Assembly (NCBI RefSeq): GCF_900112605.1
Contig: NZ_FOMJ01000010.1
Coordinates: forward strand, 34,973 to 98,972
Reading direction: 5' to 3'
From: Thiohalospira halophila DSM 15071
Lineage (GTDB): Bacteria; Pseudomonadota; Gammaproteobacteria; Thiohalospirales; Thiohalospiraceae
DNA length: 64,000 bases
Position 1 is the stretch's first letter, and every line of letters starts with the position of its first letter. The translations under genes were made by a program, and so were the position numbers. The notes under the pieces are model-generated. The model was not told where the DNA came from, searched no databases, and was given only the letters and a program-made list of their open reading frames with translations. Below, piece by piece: positions 34,952-43,350 of the stretch.

Positions 34952-35845
34952 ATGACCCACGCGCGCTTCGACACCGTCGGCCTCATCGGCAAGTACAGCG
35001 ACCCCGGCATGAGCGATGCCCTGGGCCGGGTGGCCGACTTCCTCACCGCCCGCGACCGCCGCGTACTCCTCGACGAGAGTACCGCCGCGGTCTGCGCCGG
35101 CCACGACCTGGAGGTGGCCACTCGCGCGGGGCTGGGGGAGCACGCCGACCTCATCATCGTCGTCGGCGGCGACGGCACCCTGCTCAACGCCGCCCGCACC
35201 CTGGCCGACTACGGCCCCCTGCTGGTGGGCGTGAACCTGGGCCGACTGGGCTTTCTCACCGACATCTCCCCGGACCACCTGGAGGACCGCCTGGAGGCGA
35301 TCCTCGAGGGCTACTACCACGTGGAGGACCGCTTCCTTCTGAAGGCGAGCATCCAGCGTGACGGCCAGACCATCAGCGAGGCCACCGCCCTCAACGACAC
35401 GGTCATCCACAAGTGGGAGATCGCCCGGATGATCGAGGTGGACACCTACATCGACGGGCGCTTCCTCAACTCCATCCGGGCCGACGGGCTCATCGTCTCC
35501 ACCCCCACCGGCTCCACCGCCTACGCCCTCTCCGGCGGCGGCCCCATCCTGGAGCCGTCGCTGAATGCCATGACCCTGGTGCCCATCTGCCCGCATACCC
35601 TCTCCAACCGCCCCATCGTCGTCGGCGGCGATCGCCACGTGGAGCTGCGGGTCAGCGCCAACGGCCAGCCCCAGGCGCAGCTCACCTGCGACGGCCAGAT
35701 GAACCTCGGCCTGGCCGCCGGCGACCGGGTCATCATCAGCAAGCACCCGGCCCCGCTCCACCTGCTCCACCCCGCGGACCACGACCATTACGAGATCCTG
35801 CGCGCCAAGCTCCACTGGGGCGGCCCCCCGCTCGGCACCGACTAG
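34952..35845 (+). CDS. nadK: NAD kinase
   Basis: NadK phosphorylates NAD to NADP with ATP or polyphosphate. The 297-residue protein has the diagnostic GGDGTLL motif (about 71-77), NLGRLGFLTD (about 98-107), and the glycine-rich TPTGSTAYALSGGGP segment (about 182-196). The start has an AAGGAGG sequence 7 bases upstream. It is divergent from hrcA and precedes recN, the conserved gammaproteobacterial order. Confidence 0.97.
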   Translation: MTHARFDTVGLIGKYSDPGMSDALGRVADFLTARDRRVLLDESTAAVCAGHDLEVATRAGLGEHADLIIVVGGDGTLLNAARTLADYGPLLVGVNLGRLGFLTDISPDHLEDRLEAILEGYYHVEDRFLLKASIQRDGQTISEATALNDTVIHKWEIARMIEVDTYIDGRFLNSIRADGLIVSTPTGSTAYALSGGGPILEPSLNAMTLVPICPHTLSNRPIVVGGDRHVELRVSANGQPQAQLTCDGQMNLGLAAGDRVIISKHPAPLHLLHPADHDHYEILRAKLHWGGPPLGTD

Positions 35846-35890
35846 GGGCGACGCTTGTCCGGGCCGTGCAGGAGGCCGCATACTTGCTCC

Positions 35891-37579
35891 ATGCTGCGCT
35901 CCATCCACATCCGCGATTTCGCCATCGTCCAGGCCCTGGAGCTCGACTTCGAGGCCGGCCTCACCGTGCTCACCGGCGAGACCGGCGCCGGCAAGTCCAT
36001 CCTCCTGGACGCCCTGGGCCTGGCCCTGGGTGACCGGGCCGACAGCGCCCATGTCCGCGCCGGTGCCGACCGGGCCGAGGTCAACGCCGAGTTCGATACC
36101 ACCGGCCTGGAGGCCGTCCAGAACTGGCTGACCGAACAGGAGCTGGACGAGGACGAGCCGGAACTCCGCGTCCGCCGGACCGTGGGCGCCGATGGCCGCT
36201 CCCGCGCCTGGATCAACGGCCGGCCGGTGGCCATCTCCGCCCTGCGTGAACTCGGCGAGCGGCTGGTGGACATCCACGGCCAGCACGCCCACCAGTCGCT
36301 GCTCCGCCGCGAGGCCCAGCGCGACCGGGTGGACGAGTACGCCGGCGCCCACGAGCTGCGCAGCCGGGTGGCCGCCGCCCACCGTCGGGAGCGCGAGCTG
36401 GCCTCGGAGCTGGCGGCCCTGCAGCAGGCGGACAGCGACCGCGAGGCGCGCCGGGAGCTGCTGGCCTACCAGGTGGAGGAGCTGGAGGCACTGGCCCTGG
36501 AGGAGGGCGAACCCGACCGCCTGGAGGCCGAGCACGAGCGCCTCTCCCACGCCCGCCAGCTGCTGGAGGCCTGCGAGCGCGCCATCGCCGTGCTGCACGA
36601 GGGCGAGGAGATCACCGCCGCCGGGCTCCTGGGCCGGACCACCAGCGAACTCGGCAGCCTGCGAGAGGTGGATGCCGGCCTGGGTCCCGCGGCCGACCTG
36701 GTGGAATCGGCGGCCGTCCAGATCAACGAGGCCACCACCGAGCTGCGCCACTACCGCGACGGCCTGGAGCTCGACCCGGAGCGGCTGGCCGCGGTGGAAC
36801 AGCGGCTGGACACCGCCCACGAACTGGCCCGCAAGCACCGCTGCGAGCTGGACGAACTGCCCGGCCTGCTACCCCGGCTGCGCGAGGAGCTCGACGGCCT
36901 GGACGCCTCCGGCGACCGGCTCCAGCGGCTGGAATCCGAGCGCGCGGAGGCCGCCGCCGAGTACCGCGAGGCGGCCGAGGCGCTGACCGCCGCCCGGAAG
37001 GCCGCCGGCGAGGCGCTGGCCGAACAGGTCAACGGCCACCTCCCGGAGCTGGGGCTGGCCAATGCCCGCTTCGAGGTCGCCCTGGAGCCCCTGGAGAGCC
37101 CCGGCGCCCAGGGCGCCGAGGCGGTCCAGTTCCAGGTCACCACCAACCCCGGCCAGCCCCTGCGGCCCCTGCAGCGGGTGGCCTCCGGCGGCGAACTGGC
37201 CCGGATCAGCCTCGCCATCCAGGTGGTCACGGCGCGCAACGCCGCCATCCCGGTGCTGGTCTTCGACGAGGTGGATGTGGGTATCGGTGGCGGCGTCGCC
37301 GAGATGGTGGGCCGCCGGCTGCGCCAGCTCGGGGAGGAGTACCAGGTGCTCTGCGTCACCCACCAGCCCCAGGTGGCCGCTCAGGCGCACAACCACCTGC
37401 AGGTGGCCAAGGCGACCGATACGGATTCCGTGGAGACGGTCATCACCCCCCTGGACGAGGCGGAGCGGACCCGGGAGGTGGCGCGGATGCTGGGCGGCGT
37501 CGAGATCACCGACCAGACCCTCTCCCACGCCGAGGAGATGATCCGGCGCGGCCGGGAGGCGGCCGCCGCCAGCGCCTGA
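35891..37579 (+). CDS. recN: DNA repair protein RecN
   Basis: RecN is an SMC-like ATPase that acts in double-strand break repair. The 562-residue product starts at MLRSIHIRDFAIV, the usual family start; in-frame codons back to 35855 would extend it but are not conserved. The Walker A GETGAGKS is at about residues 29-36, a long coiled coil spans about 150-370, and the Walker B VLVFDEVDVGIGG lies near 455. It probably shares a transcript with nadK. Confidence 0.95.
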   Translation: MLRSIHIRDFAIVQALELDFEAGLTVLTGETGAGKSILLDALGLALGDRADSAHVRAGADRAEVNAEFDTTGLEAVQNWLTEQELDEDEPELRVRRTVGADGRSRAWINGRPVAISALRELGERLVDIHGQHAHQSLLRREAQRDRVDEYAGAHELRSRVAAAHRRERELASELAALQQADSDREARRELLAYQVEELEALALEEGEPDRLEAEHERLSHARQLLEACERAIAVLHEGEEITAAGLLGRTTSELGSLREVDAGLGPAADLVESAAVQINEATTELRHYRDGLELDPERLAAVEQRLDTAHELARKHRCELDELPGLLPRLREELDGLDASGDRLQRLESERAEAAAEYREAAEALTAARKAAGEALAEQVNGHLPELGLANARFEVALEPLESPGAQGAEAVQFQVTTNPGQPLRPLQRVASGGELARISLAIQVVTARNAAIPVLVFDEVDVGIGGGVAEMVGRRLRQLGEEYQVLCVTHQPQVAAQAHNHLQVAKATDTDSVETVITPLDEAERTREVARMLGGVEITDQTLSHAEEMIRRGREAAAASA

Positions 37580-37619
37580 GGCAGTTGCCGGGAGAGTAGC
37601 GGGAGGGTTCCGGAGGCCT

Positions 37620-38036
37620 TTACTTGGCCTTTTGGCAGTCGGGGCAGACGCCGTAGATGTAGAGGCAGTGGCCTGTCATCTCGTAGCCGTAGTCATCGGC
37701 GATGGCCTTCTGGCGCTGCTCGATGGTCTCGTCCATGAACTCGTCGATCCGTCCGCAGCGCACGCAGAGCAGGTGGTCGTGGTGCTCCCCCTCGTTGAGC
37801 TCGAAGACCGAGTGGCCGCCCTCGAAGTGGTGGCGTTCCACCAGACCGGCCGCCTCGAACTGGGTCAGCACCCGGTAGACGGTGGCCAGTCCGATCTCCT
37901 CGCCGGCCTCCAGCAGGGCCTTGTAGACATCCTCGGCGCTCATGTGGCGCTCGGTGGCGTGCTCCAGGATCTCGAGGATCTTGAGCCGCGGTAGGGTGGC
38001 CTTGAGGCCCAGCTTCTTCAGCTCTTGGCTTTGCAC
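37620..38036 (-). CDS. fur: Ferric uptake regulator Fur
   Basis: Fur is the iron-responsive repressor. The 138-residue protein has an N-terminal winged helix with the LKATLPRLKILEIL opening and the GLATVYRVLTQFE recognition helix (about 49-61). The metal-binding region HHFEGGHSVFE and HHDHLLC follows. Zinc-binding CxxC pairs lie at CVRC (about 96-99) and CPDC near the C-terminus. It is convergent with recN and divergent from bamE, as in many gammaproteobacteria. Confidence 0.97.
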   Translation of the reverse strand: MQSQELKKLGLKATLPRLKILEILEHATERHMSAEDVYKALLEAGEEIGLATVYRVLTQFEAAGLVERHHFEGGHSVFELNEGEHHDHLLCVRCGRIDEFMDETIEQRQKAIADDYGYEMTGHCLYIYGVCPDCQKAK

Positions 38037-38092
38037 GTTTGCCCCCTGTAGGATGCTCGTTTTGGCCCTGTCAGAGCCGGCTGGAAGCGTAA

Positions 38093-38560
38093 ATGCAACG
38101 CACTCTCGTTACAACCACACTTTCCCTGTCACTACTGGTGGTGCTCCTCGGCGGGTGCGTTCACAAGCCGGATATCCAGCAGGGCAACCTGGTCACCCCG
38201 GAGATGCGAGACCAGCTCCGCGAGGGCATGTCGGCCAGCCAGGTTCGCCGCGTTGCCGGCTCCCCCATGCTGGTGGATCCCTTCCATCCGCGGCAGTGGG
38301 TCTATGCCTATCGCTACCGCCGCGACGGCGAGCAGGTGGCCGACTACACCCTGACCGTCCGCTTCGACGAGGCCGGACAGGTAGCCAGCATCCGGGGCGA
38401 CGTGCCGCCGGAGGGTCGCCACCGCGAACTCGTGCGAGGGAGCGAGGCCCGCACCACGCCCACCGATCCGGGTCAGCCAGTGGCGCCCAGCTCCCCCGCC
38501 GGCGGTGGGGGTGGCGCGCCTCAGCCCGGCGGCGGCATGCCGGCGCCGGGCACACCCTGA
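38093..38560 (+). CDS. bamE: Outer membrane protein assembly factor BamE
   Basis: BamE (SmpA/OmlA) is a small lipoprotein of the outer-membrane beta-barrel assembly complex. The 155-residue precursor has a lipoprotein signal ending LLGGC, so lipidation would be on Cys22. The SmpA/OmlA domain (about 28-105) includes GMSASQVRRVAGSP and the WVYAYRYRRDG strand. The C-terminal 45 residues are Pro/Gly-rich and longer than usual. It is divergent from fur. Confidence 0.95.
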   Translation: MQRTLVTTTLSLSLLVVLLGGCVHKPDIQQGNLVTPEMRDQLREGMSASQVRRVAGSPMLVDPFHPRQWVYAYRYRRDGEQVADYTLTVRFDEAGQVASIRGDVPPEGRHRELVRGSEARTTPTDPGQPVAPSSPAGGGGGAPQPGGGMPAPGTP

Positions 38561-38595
38561 TCACGGCCCCGGGCCGCCGCCACATCTAGCGGCCG

Positions 38596-38970
38596 TCAGG
38601 CCTCTTCGCCACTCCCCTCGCCGGCCGATTCCTCCGGCTCCCCGGCCGGGTCCTTGCCCTTCTTCTGCTTGGCACGCTGACGCCGAACCTCCTTGGGGTC
38701 GGCGATGAGGGGGCGATAGACCTCCACCCGATCGCCGTCGCGCAGGGGCTGGTCCGGCTTGATCAGCTTGCCGAAGACACCGAGCTTGTTCTCCCCCATG
38801 AGGTCGATGTCGGGGAACTTGTCCAGGATCCCGGAGCGCTCCACCGCCTGCCGGGCCGTGATCCCCGGCTCGGCCTCGAAGCTCAGCAGGACCTGGCTCT
38901 CCGGCCGTGCATGGGCCACTTCAACCTTGATGGGCCCGCTGCTCTCCTGGTTGGCCGCCTCATCCGCCAT
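38596..38970 (-). CDS. rnfH: RnfH family ubiquitin-like protein
   Basis: A 124-residue beta-grasp protein of the RnfH (RatB/YfjF) family. The core (about 10-95) has the typical VEVAHARPESQVLL strand, the GITARQAVERSGI helix and the GVFGKLIKPDQPLRDGDRVEVYRPL block. A lysine- and glutamate-rich low-complexity tail follows. The function is uncertain. The ATG at 38970 overlaps the ratA gene by 11 bases, the conserved ratA-rnfH pairing. Confidence 0.92.
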   Translation of the reverse strand: MADEAANQESSGPIKVEVAHARPESQVLLSFEAEPGITARQAVERSGILDKFPDIDLMGENKLGVFGKLIKPDQPLRDGDRVEVYRPLIADPKEVRRQRAKQKKGKDPAGEPEESAGEGSGEEA

Positions 38971-39394
38971 GCACGGCCTCCGCACGCTTGCTGAAGGCAT
39001 CCACCAGGCTGTTGGCCACCTGGGTAAAGACCGGCCCCATGGCCATGCCGACGATGCGGCTGCTGAACTCGAAGGTGAGATCCAGCGAGACCCGGCACCC
39101 ATCCTCCCCCAGCGGCTCGAAGCGCCAGAACCCCTCCAGATGGTGGAACGGTCCATCCACCAGATGGACCTCGATAAGGCTGGGCCAGTGGTTGTAATTC
39201 CGCGTGGTAAAGGACTTGTGGATGGAGCCGTAGGCCAGCTCCAGGGTCGCCTTCACGGAGTCCTCGTTGCGCTCCAGCTCCTGGGCCGAACGGCACCAGG
39301 GGAGGAATTCGGGGTAGTGCGGGATATCGTCCACCAGGCGGAACACCTGTTCCGCGGACTGGGGGAGCAGCGCCTGACGATGGATGGTGGTCAT
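38960..39394 (-). CDS. ratA: RatA/COQ10-like START domain protein
   Basis: A 144-residue START/SRPBCC-fold protein of the RatA/Coq10 family. Members have been described either as a ribosome anti-association toxin (RatA) or as a ubiquinone-binding protein. The conserved [12 protein letters not shown] segment (about 27-38) and a C-terminal helix with [16 protein letters not shown] are visible. It lies 1 base after the transporter gene and overlaps rnfH. Confidence 0.93.
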   Translation of the reverse strand: MTTIHRQALLPQSAEQVFRLVDDIPHYPEFLPWCRSAQELERNEDSVKATLELAYGSIHKSFTTRNYNHWPSLIEVHLVDGPFHHLEGFWRFEPLGEDGCRVSLDLTFEFSSRIVGMAMGPVFTQVANSLVDAFSKRAEAVHGG

Positions 39395-39395
39395 C

Positions 39396-40763
39396 CTACC
39401 CTCCGATAAGGCCGATGGCGTGGAGGAAGACGATCCCCACCCCCACCGGCGTGACGTAGCGAACCAGGCCGTACCAGACCCGGAACAGGAGGCCGGTCAG
39501 CCCCACCTCCTCTATGACAGCCGAGCGCGGCATCACCCAGCCGGCAAAGATGGCGATGAGCAGCCCGCCCAGCGGCAGCATGATATTGGTGGTCAGGTAA
39601 TCGGCGAAGCCGAACCAGGTCAGGCCGAAGAAGATATCGAAGCCGGAGGCCACGTTCAGGGAGACCACCGACCCCAGGCCCACAACCCAGGCCGCCCCGC
39701 CGCTGGCCACCGCGGCCGGAATCCGGCCCCAGTCCCGGTTCTCCACCAGGTAGGCGACCATGGGCTCGATGAGCGAGATGGCCGATGTCCAGGCGGCGAA
39801 GACCAGGAGCAGGAAGAAGAGCGTCCCGAAGAACACCCCGCCCGGCATGGCACCGAAGGCCAGCGGCAGGGTCTCGAAGATGAGCCCGGGCCCGCTGCTC
39901 GGGCTGAGACCGTGGGTGAAGACCAGCGGGAAGATGGCAATGCCGGCCAGCAGGGCGACGGTGGTGTCCATCACGGCGATGGTGGCCGCCGTGCGCGGGA
40001 TGGAAGCATCCGCCGGCAGGTAGGAGCCGTAGACCATGATGGCCCCCATCCCCAGGCTCAGGGTAAAGAAGGCCTGCCCCATGGCCGCCAGGATCCCATT
40101 GGCGGAGAGGGCGCCGAAGTCGGGCCGCAGCAGGAAGGCCAGCCCCTCGTCGAAACCGCTGCTCTGCATGGCGTAGCCGGTGAGCACCACCAGCAGCAGG
40201 AAGAGCGCCGGCATGAGATAGCGCACCGCCTGCTCCAGGCCGCTCTGGACCCCCCGGGCGACCACGCCGATGGTCAGGGCCATGAAGAGGGTATGCCAGA
40301 GGAGCAGCCGCCACGGGTCCCCTTTGAGATCGTTGAACAGCGCCGTAATGGTGGCCGACTCGACACCCACGAAGGCACCGGACGCCGCCTCCCCCACGTA
40401 ACTCAGAGCCCAGCCGGCCACCACGCTGTAGAAGGAGAGGATGATGAAACCGGCCAGCACCCCCAGCCAGCCCACGAAGCGCCACCCATCCCAGTGGGCG
40501 CCGTCGGCTACCAGGGCCCGCATGGTGTTGATGGGGCTCTGCCGCCCCCGTCGGCCGATGAGGATCTCGCCGATCATCACCGGAAGCCCGATGATGGCGA
40601 TACAGGCGAGGTAGACGAGGACGAAGGCGCCTCCCCCGTTCTCCCCCGCCATGTAGGGGAACTTCCAGATGTTCCCGAGCCCCACGGCGGAGCCGGTAGC
40701 GGCCATGATGAAGATCCAGCGCGAGGACCACTGGCCGTGATACGAGGTGCGTTGAGCGGACAT
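39396..40763 (-). CDS. Sodium-dependent transporter (NSS/SNF family)
   Basis: A 455-residue inner-membrane symporter of the neurotransmitter:sodium symporter family, expected to import amino acids or related solutes with Na+. The first helix contains [21 protein letters not shown] (about 25-45; location given), whose unwound GLGN region holds Na+ and substrate. About 12 hydrophobic segments follow. The sequence does not fix the substrate. It starts the transporter-ratA-rnfH operon and is divergent from smpB. Confidence 0.93.
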   Translation of the reverse strand: MSAQRTSYHGQWSSRWIFIMAATGSAVGLGNIWKFPYMAGENGGGAFVLVYLACIAIIGLPVMIGEILIGRRGRQSPINTMRALVADGAHWDGWRFVGWLGVLAGFIILSFYSVVAGWALSYVGEAASGAFVGVESATITALFNDLKGDPWRLLLWHTLFMALTIGVVARGVQSGLEQAVRYLMPALFLLLVVLTGYAMQSSGFDEGLAFLLRPDFGALSANGILAAMGQAFFTLSLGMGAIMVYGSYLPADASIPRTAATIAVMDTTVALLAGIAIFPLVFTHGLSPSSGPGLIFETLPLAFGAMPGGVFFGTLFFLLLVFAAWTSAISLIEPMVAYLVENRDWGRIPAAVASGGAAWVVGLGSVVSLNVASGFDIFFGLTWFGFADYLTTNIMLPLGGLLIAIFAGWVMPRSAVIEEVGLTGLLFRVWYGLVRYVTPVGVGIVFLHAIGLIGG

Positions 40764-40871
40764 ACCTGCCTCTCGGGCTGCCGGAACCGCGAGGCGGTAT
40801 TGTGGTGGAAAGCCCCCACCCCCTCAAGACGGCGGGGCAGAAAGCGGTATCAGCCAGCGGCTTGCGGGCGT

Positions 40872-40877
40872 TATAAT
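40872..40877 (+). promoter_or_regulatory. -10 element of a possible leaderless smpB promoter
   Basis: A perfect TATAAT ends 6 bases before the smpB ATG, so transcription would begin at or within a base or two of the start codon. No Shine-Dalgarno sequence is visible between this element and the ATG. The -35 region (around 40849-40854) is poor. Confidence 0.5.
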
Positions 40878-40883
40878 GCGTTC

Positions 40884-41369
40884 ATGGCTAAGGGGACGAA
40901 AAAGGGCAAGCTCGGCGAGAATGTCATCGCCGTCAACCGCAAGGCCCGCCACGACTTCACCATCGAGGAGACCTTCGAGGCGGGCGTGGCGCTGGAGGGC
41001 TGGGAGGTCAAGGCGCTGCGCGCCGGCCGGGCCCAGATCCAGGAGGCCTATGTCCTCATCCACCACGGCGAGGCCTTCCTCCTGGGCGGGCTCATCACCC
41101 CTCTGCCCACCGCCTCCACCCACGTCGTGGCCGACCCCCAGCGCACGCGCAAGCTCCTGCTCCACAAGGACGAGCTCAAGAAGCTCATCGGCGCCACCGA
41201 GCAGAAGGGCTACACCGTCGTCCCGCTGCAGCTCCACTGGAAGCGCGGCAAGGCCAAGCTGGACATCGGCCTGGCCAAGGGCAAGAAGAAGCATGACAAG
41301 CGCGCCGACATCAAGGAACGCGACTGGGAGCGCGAGCGCGCCCGTCTGCTCAAGGAAAAGAATCGCTGA
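40884..41369 (+). CDS. smpB: SsrA-binding protein SmpB
   Basis: SmpB binds tmRNA and delivers it to stalled ribosomes in trans-translation. The 161-residue protein begins [22 protein letters not shown] and has the OB-fold core with [18 protein letters not shown] (about 36-53). The lysine-rich C-terminal tail, which folds in the decoding centre, has KGKKKHDKR and [16 protein letters not shown] lies immediately upstream without a ribosome site. Its partner RNA ssrA follows 50 bases downstream. Confidence 0.97.
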   Translation: MAKGTKKGKLGENVIAVNRKARHDFTIEETFEAGVALEGWEVKALRAGRAQIQEAYVLIHHGEAFLLGGLITPLPTASTHVVADPQRTRKLLLHKDELKKLIGATEQKGYTVVPLQLHWKRGKAKLDIGLAKGKKKHDKRADIKERDWERERARLLKEKNR

Positions 41370-41375
41370 TCACCC

Positions 41376-41404
41376 TTGGAAGGGAACCCTCCCGACCCTA
41401 TACT
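41376..41404 (+). promoter_or_regulatory. Sigma-70 promoter of ssrA
   Basis: TTGGAA (41376-41381) and TATACT (41399-41404) are 17 bases apart. Transcription would start near 41411, giving a short 5' leader removed by RNase P. Confidence 0.65.
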
Positions 41405-41419
41405 GTCTTATGTAGCAAC

Positions 41420-41778
41420 GGGGGCGACCTGGGTTCGACGTGGAAGAGGACGCCCGAGGTGCATGCCGAGGATGCAGAGTCCCTCGTAAATCCCTCTGCA
41501 AAAAAGATAGTTGCCAACGACGACAACTACGCCCTAGCCGCTTAAAGACGGCTAGCCTCCGCCCCGAGGTGTGCCTGTTCACACGGGTAGCGGGGGTCGC
41601 CAATAACAGGATCGCGGGAAGGTTCGTCCAGGGCCGACCCGTTAAACCCCAACTGGACTAGTTGGCCGTGCTCCCTGTCCGTCGGGTAGCGGTCAGCGAA
41701 TGTAATGGACGGACTAAGCATGTAGAGCCGACGGTAGAATCTCCGCGGACGCGGGTTCAATTCCCGCCGCCTCCACCA
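41420..41778 (+). ncRNA. ssrA: Transfer-messenger RNA (tmRNA)
   Basis: This is a one-piece tmRNA of 359 bases with an encoded CCA. The 7-bp acceptor stem pairs GGGGGCG (41420-41426) with CGCCUCC (41768-41774) and includes the G3-U wobble that marks alanine acceptance; the T-arm GGTTCAATTCC precedes it. The tag frame at 41513-41545 reads ANDDNYALAA then TAA, one residue different from the E. coli core ANDENYALAA. The last 14 bases double as the left attachment repeat of the downstream element. The gene is still complete after integration. Confidence 0.98.
41765..41778 (+). repeat. attL core: 14-bp direct repeat at the ssrA 3' end
   Basis: CGCCGCCTCCACCA here is repeated exactly at 49089-49102. 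The repeat bounds the element that carries the tyrosine integrase at its right end. Confidence 0.85.
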
Positions 41779-41786
41779 TCCATCCC

Positions 41787-41816
41787 GGAGAATCAATCAC
41801 TTAGGAGCGATTCTCC
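41787..41816. repeat. Inverted repeat beside attL
   Basis: GGAGAATC (41787-41794) and GATTCTCC (41809-41816) are perfect 8-bp inverted arms around 14 bases, starting 8 bases after the tmRNA CCA. There is no T-tract. It may be a protein site or stop part of the ssrA transcript. Confidence 0.5.
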
Positions 41817-41820
41817 AACG

Positions 41821-41841
41821 GGTATGCCAACCGGCATGCCA
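41821..41841 (+). repeat. Paired 9-bp motif, left end of element
   Basis: GGTATGCCA (41821) and GGCATGCCA (41833) are direct repeats with starts 12 bases apart. A matching pair with the same spacing lies at the right end (48946 and 48958). They are candidate integrase arm sites or regulator sites. Confidence 0.55.
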
Positions 41842-41901
41842 TCCCCGAAACGGTAGGATCGGCCTTCCCTGATCACACGGACCACGAACAGGAGAAGCGC
41901 C

Positions 41902-42366
41902 ATGCAGTACCTCAACACCCGCATCCCCGAAGGTCGCACCGTCGAGGGCCTGGAGTACGGGAGCCACGTCACGGCCCCCGACCGTAGCTGGAGCGGCTAC
42001 CACGTCCGGCCGGCCGATAGCGACCTCCCCATGATGGTGGCCCGCCTGACCCCGGCCACGGATGAACAGGAAGACAGCGACGCGGAGACGGTGGAAGCCA
42101 TCGAAGCGGAGATCCTGGAGCGGATGACCACGGCGGAGCATGTGGTCACCGCGTTCGGCAACGACGGCCAACGCTGGACCCACCCGGTCAGCGGCGACAC
42201 GCTGGCGGAGTTCGCGGAAGCCCAGGGCGCCAGGGTCGAGCGCCAGGAGGAAGGGCTGGACGAAGCAACCCGCTTCGCATTCCAGGACGGCTCGGCCATC
42301 GTCGCGAAGGGCGGCGGCTGGGATATTGAGGGCGCGGAGCCCTATAGCTGGGAAGGTGCGGAGTGA
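41902..42366 (+). CDS. Element-encoded acidic protein, unknown function
   Basis: A 154-residue, strongly acidic protein with an AGGAG ribosome site 8 bases upstream of the ATG. It has no signal peptide, membrane segment or recognised domain. It has a short repeated Ala/Glu pattern (EAIEAEILERM; LAEFAEAQGARVE) suggesting helices, and a Gly/Trp-containing end. It is the only plus-strand gene of the element and is followed by a strong terminator, so it is a separate unit. Acidic small proteins of elements are sometimes DNA mimics or inhibitors, but nothing here proves that. Confidence 0.75.
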   Translation: MQYLNTRIPEGRTVEGLEYGSHVTAPDRSWSGYHVRPADSDLPMMVARLTPATDEQEDSDAETVEAIEAEILERMTTAEHVVTAFGNDGQRWTHPVSGDTLAEFAEAQGARVERQEEGLDEATRFAFQDGSAIVAKGGGWDIEGAEPYSWEGAE

Positions 42367-42404
42367 GGTAGACTCGCCCGCACAACGCGAAGGGAAGCCG
42401 GATC

Positions 42405-42434
42405 GGGGCCGCTCAGGGATGGGCGGCCCCTTTT
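42405..42434 (+). terminator. Rho-independent terminator after the 154-residue gene
   Basis: GGGGCCGC (42405-42412) pairs with GCGGCCCC (42423-42430), followed by TTTT. It ends the plus-strand transcript and is convergent with the minus-strand operon. Confidence 0.8.
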
Positions 42435-42507
42435 CGTGCGCGCATGAAAAAGCCCCGCGCGCTGGCGGGGCGTGGATGGTGTGGTCACAGGGGGCGAGCC
42501 GGGCCGG

Positions 42508-42726
42508 CTACAGATCGTCGGCTTCCAGGCTCGACCCGGGGCCGCCGATCCGCTCCGGTAGGAGGTCGTCGAGGCCCAATCCCCGCGCCTCCAGGTTCCG
42601 CCGGAGCTTCGCCAGGGCCTGCGCTTCGATCTGGCGGGCGCGTTCCCGCGTGACCCCCAGCTCGGCGCCGACTTGCTCCAACGTGGCGCCGCCGCGCGGG
42701 ATTTCGTCCCGGCTCGACCCGCTCAT
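42508..42726 (-). CDS. Free-standing sigma-70 region 4-like protein
   Basis: A 72-residue protein whose residues about 14-50 read as a sigma-70 region 4 helix-turn-helix: TLEQVGAELGVTRERARQIE followed by a helix with KLRRNLEARGL. This module normally binds the -35 element. There is no region 2 or any polymerase-binding partner in the same gene. It begins 2 bases after the coiled-coil gene, so the two are co-expressed. In the element it may activate or redirect transcription; helper-phage promoters are one possible target. The product is short but the motif is clear. Confidence 0.75.
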   Translation of the reverse strand: MSGSSRDEIPRGGATLEQVGAELGVTRERARQIEAQALAKLRRNLEARGLGLDDLLPERIGGPGSSLEADDL

Positions 42727-42728
42727 GG

Positions 42729-43316
42729 CTACCGGCCCCAGCCCGCCGGCAGGTCATCGAGGGTCAGCAGCCCTTTACCCACGGCCTGCTTGGCGGCGGT
42801 CTGGAGCCCCTGCCCCAGCGGGCCGCGAAGGGCGAACGGGGGCAGCCCGGCCGACTCGGCGGAATTTCCGGGTAGCTGGTCCTGGATGGCGTGATAACGC
42901 TCCATCGCCGCGGCCAGCTCGGCCACCAGCCGGGCTTGCTCGGCCACCAGCGCATCCCACCCGGGCCGGATCGCATCGCCCACCGCGCGGGCGGCCTGCC
43001 TCTCCAGCGCCTCTACACGCTCGGCCGCTTCGGCGGCGGCCACGCTGGCCTGGTGGCGGCGGGTCTGCAGTGCCTCCAGCTCCGCCCGGTTGCTCTGGAC
43101 CGGCTCGGCCAGGGCCGCGTCCAGGTCGTCGGCGTCCAGCAGCGCCGACGGGTCCGGCGCCTCGGACAGCCGCCGGGACTCCTCCGCGATCTGGCTGTCC
43201 AACCGGCTGACAGCGGCCCGCAGCTCGTCCCGGCGCTGGCGGGCGGCCCGCAGCTCCGGCGACAGGTCATCCACAGCGGGGACGTTCTCGGGGGTCAGTT
43301 CGTTCTTGCGTTTCAT
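42729..43316 (-). CDS. Element-encoded coiled-coil protein, unknown function
   Basis: A 195-residue protein, mostly Ala/Glu/Arg-rich helix (about 20-145) with heptad-like spacing, consistent with a coiled coil. A more globular tail follows (about 150-195) with PPFALRGPLGQGLQTAAKQA. No enzyme motif is visible. It lies between the HEAGH gene and the sigma-like gene in the same transcript. It could be a scaffold- or structure-modifying protein, but this is not supported further. Confidence 0.65.
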   Translation of the reverse strand: MKRKNELTPENVPAVDDLSPELRAARQRRDELRAAVSRLDSQIAEESRRLSEAPDPSALLDADDLDAALAEPVQSNRAELEALQTRRHQASVAAAEAAERVEALERQAARAVGDAIRPGWDALVAEQARLVAELAAAMERYHAIQDQLPGNSAESAGLPPFALRGPLGQGLQTAAKQAVGKGLLTLDDLPAGWGR

Positions 43317-43350
43317 GTTGGCATACCTCTTGCTTGCTAGTGGTGGCCGG

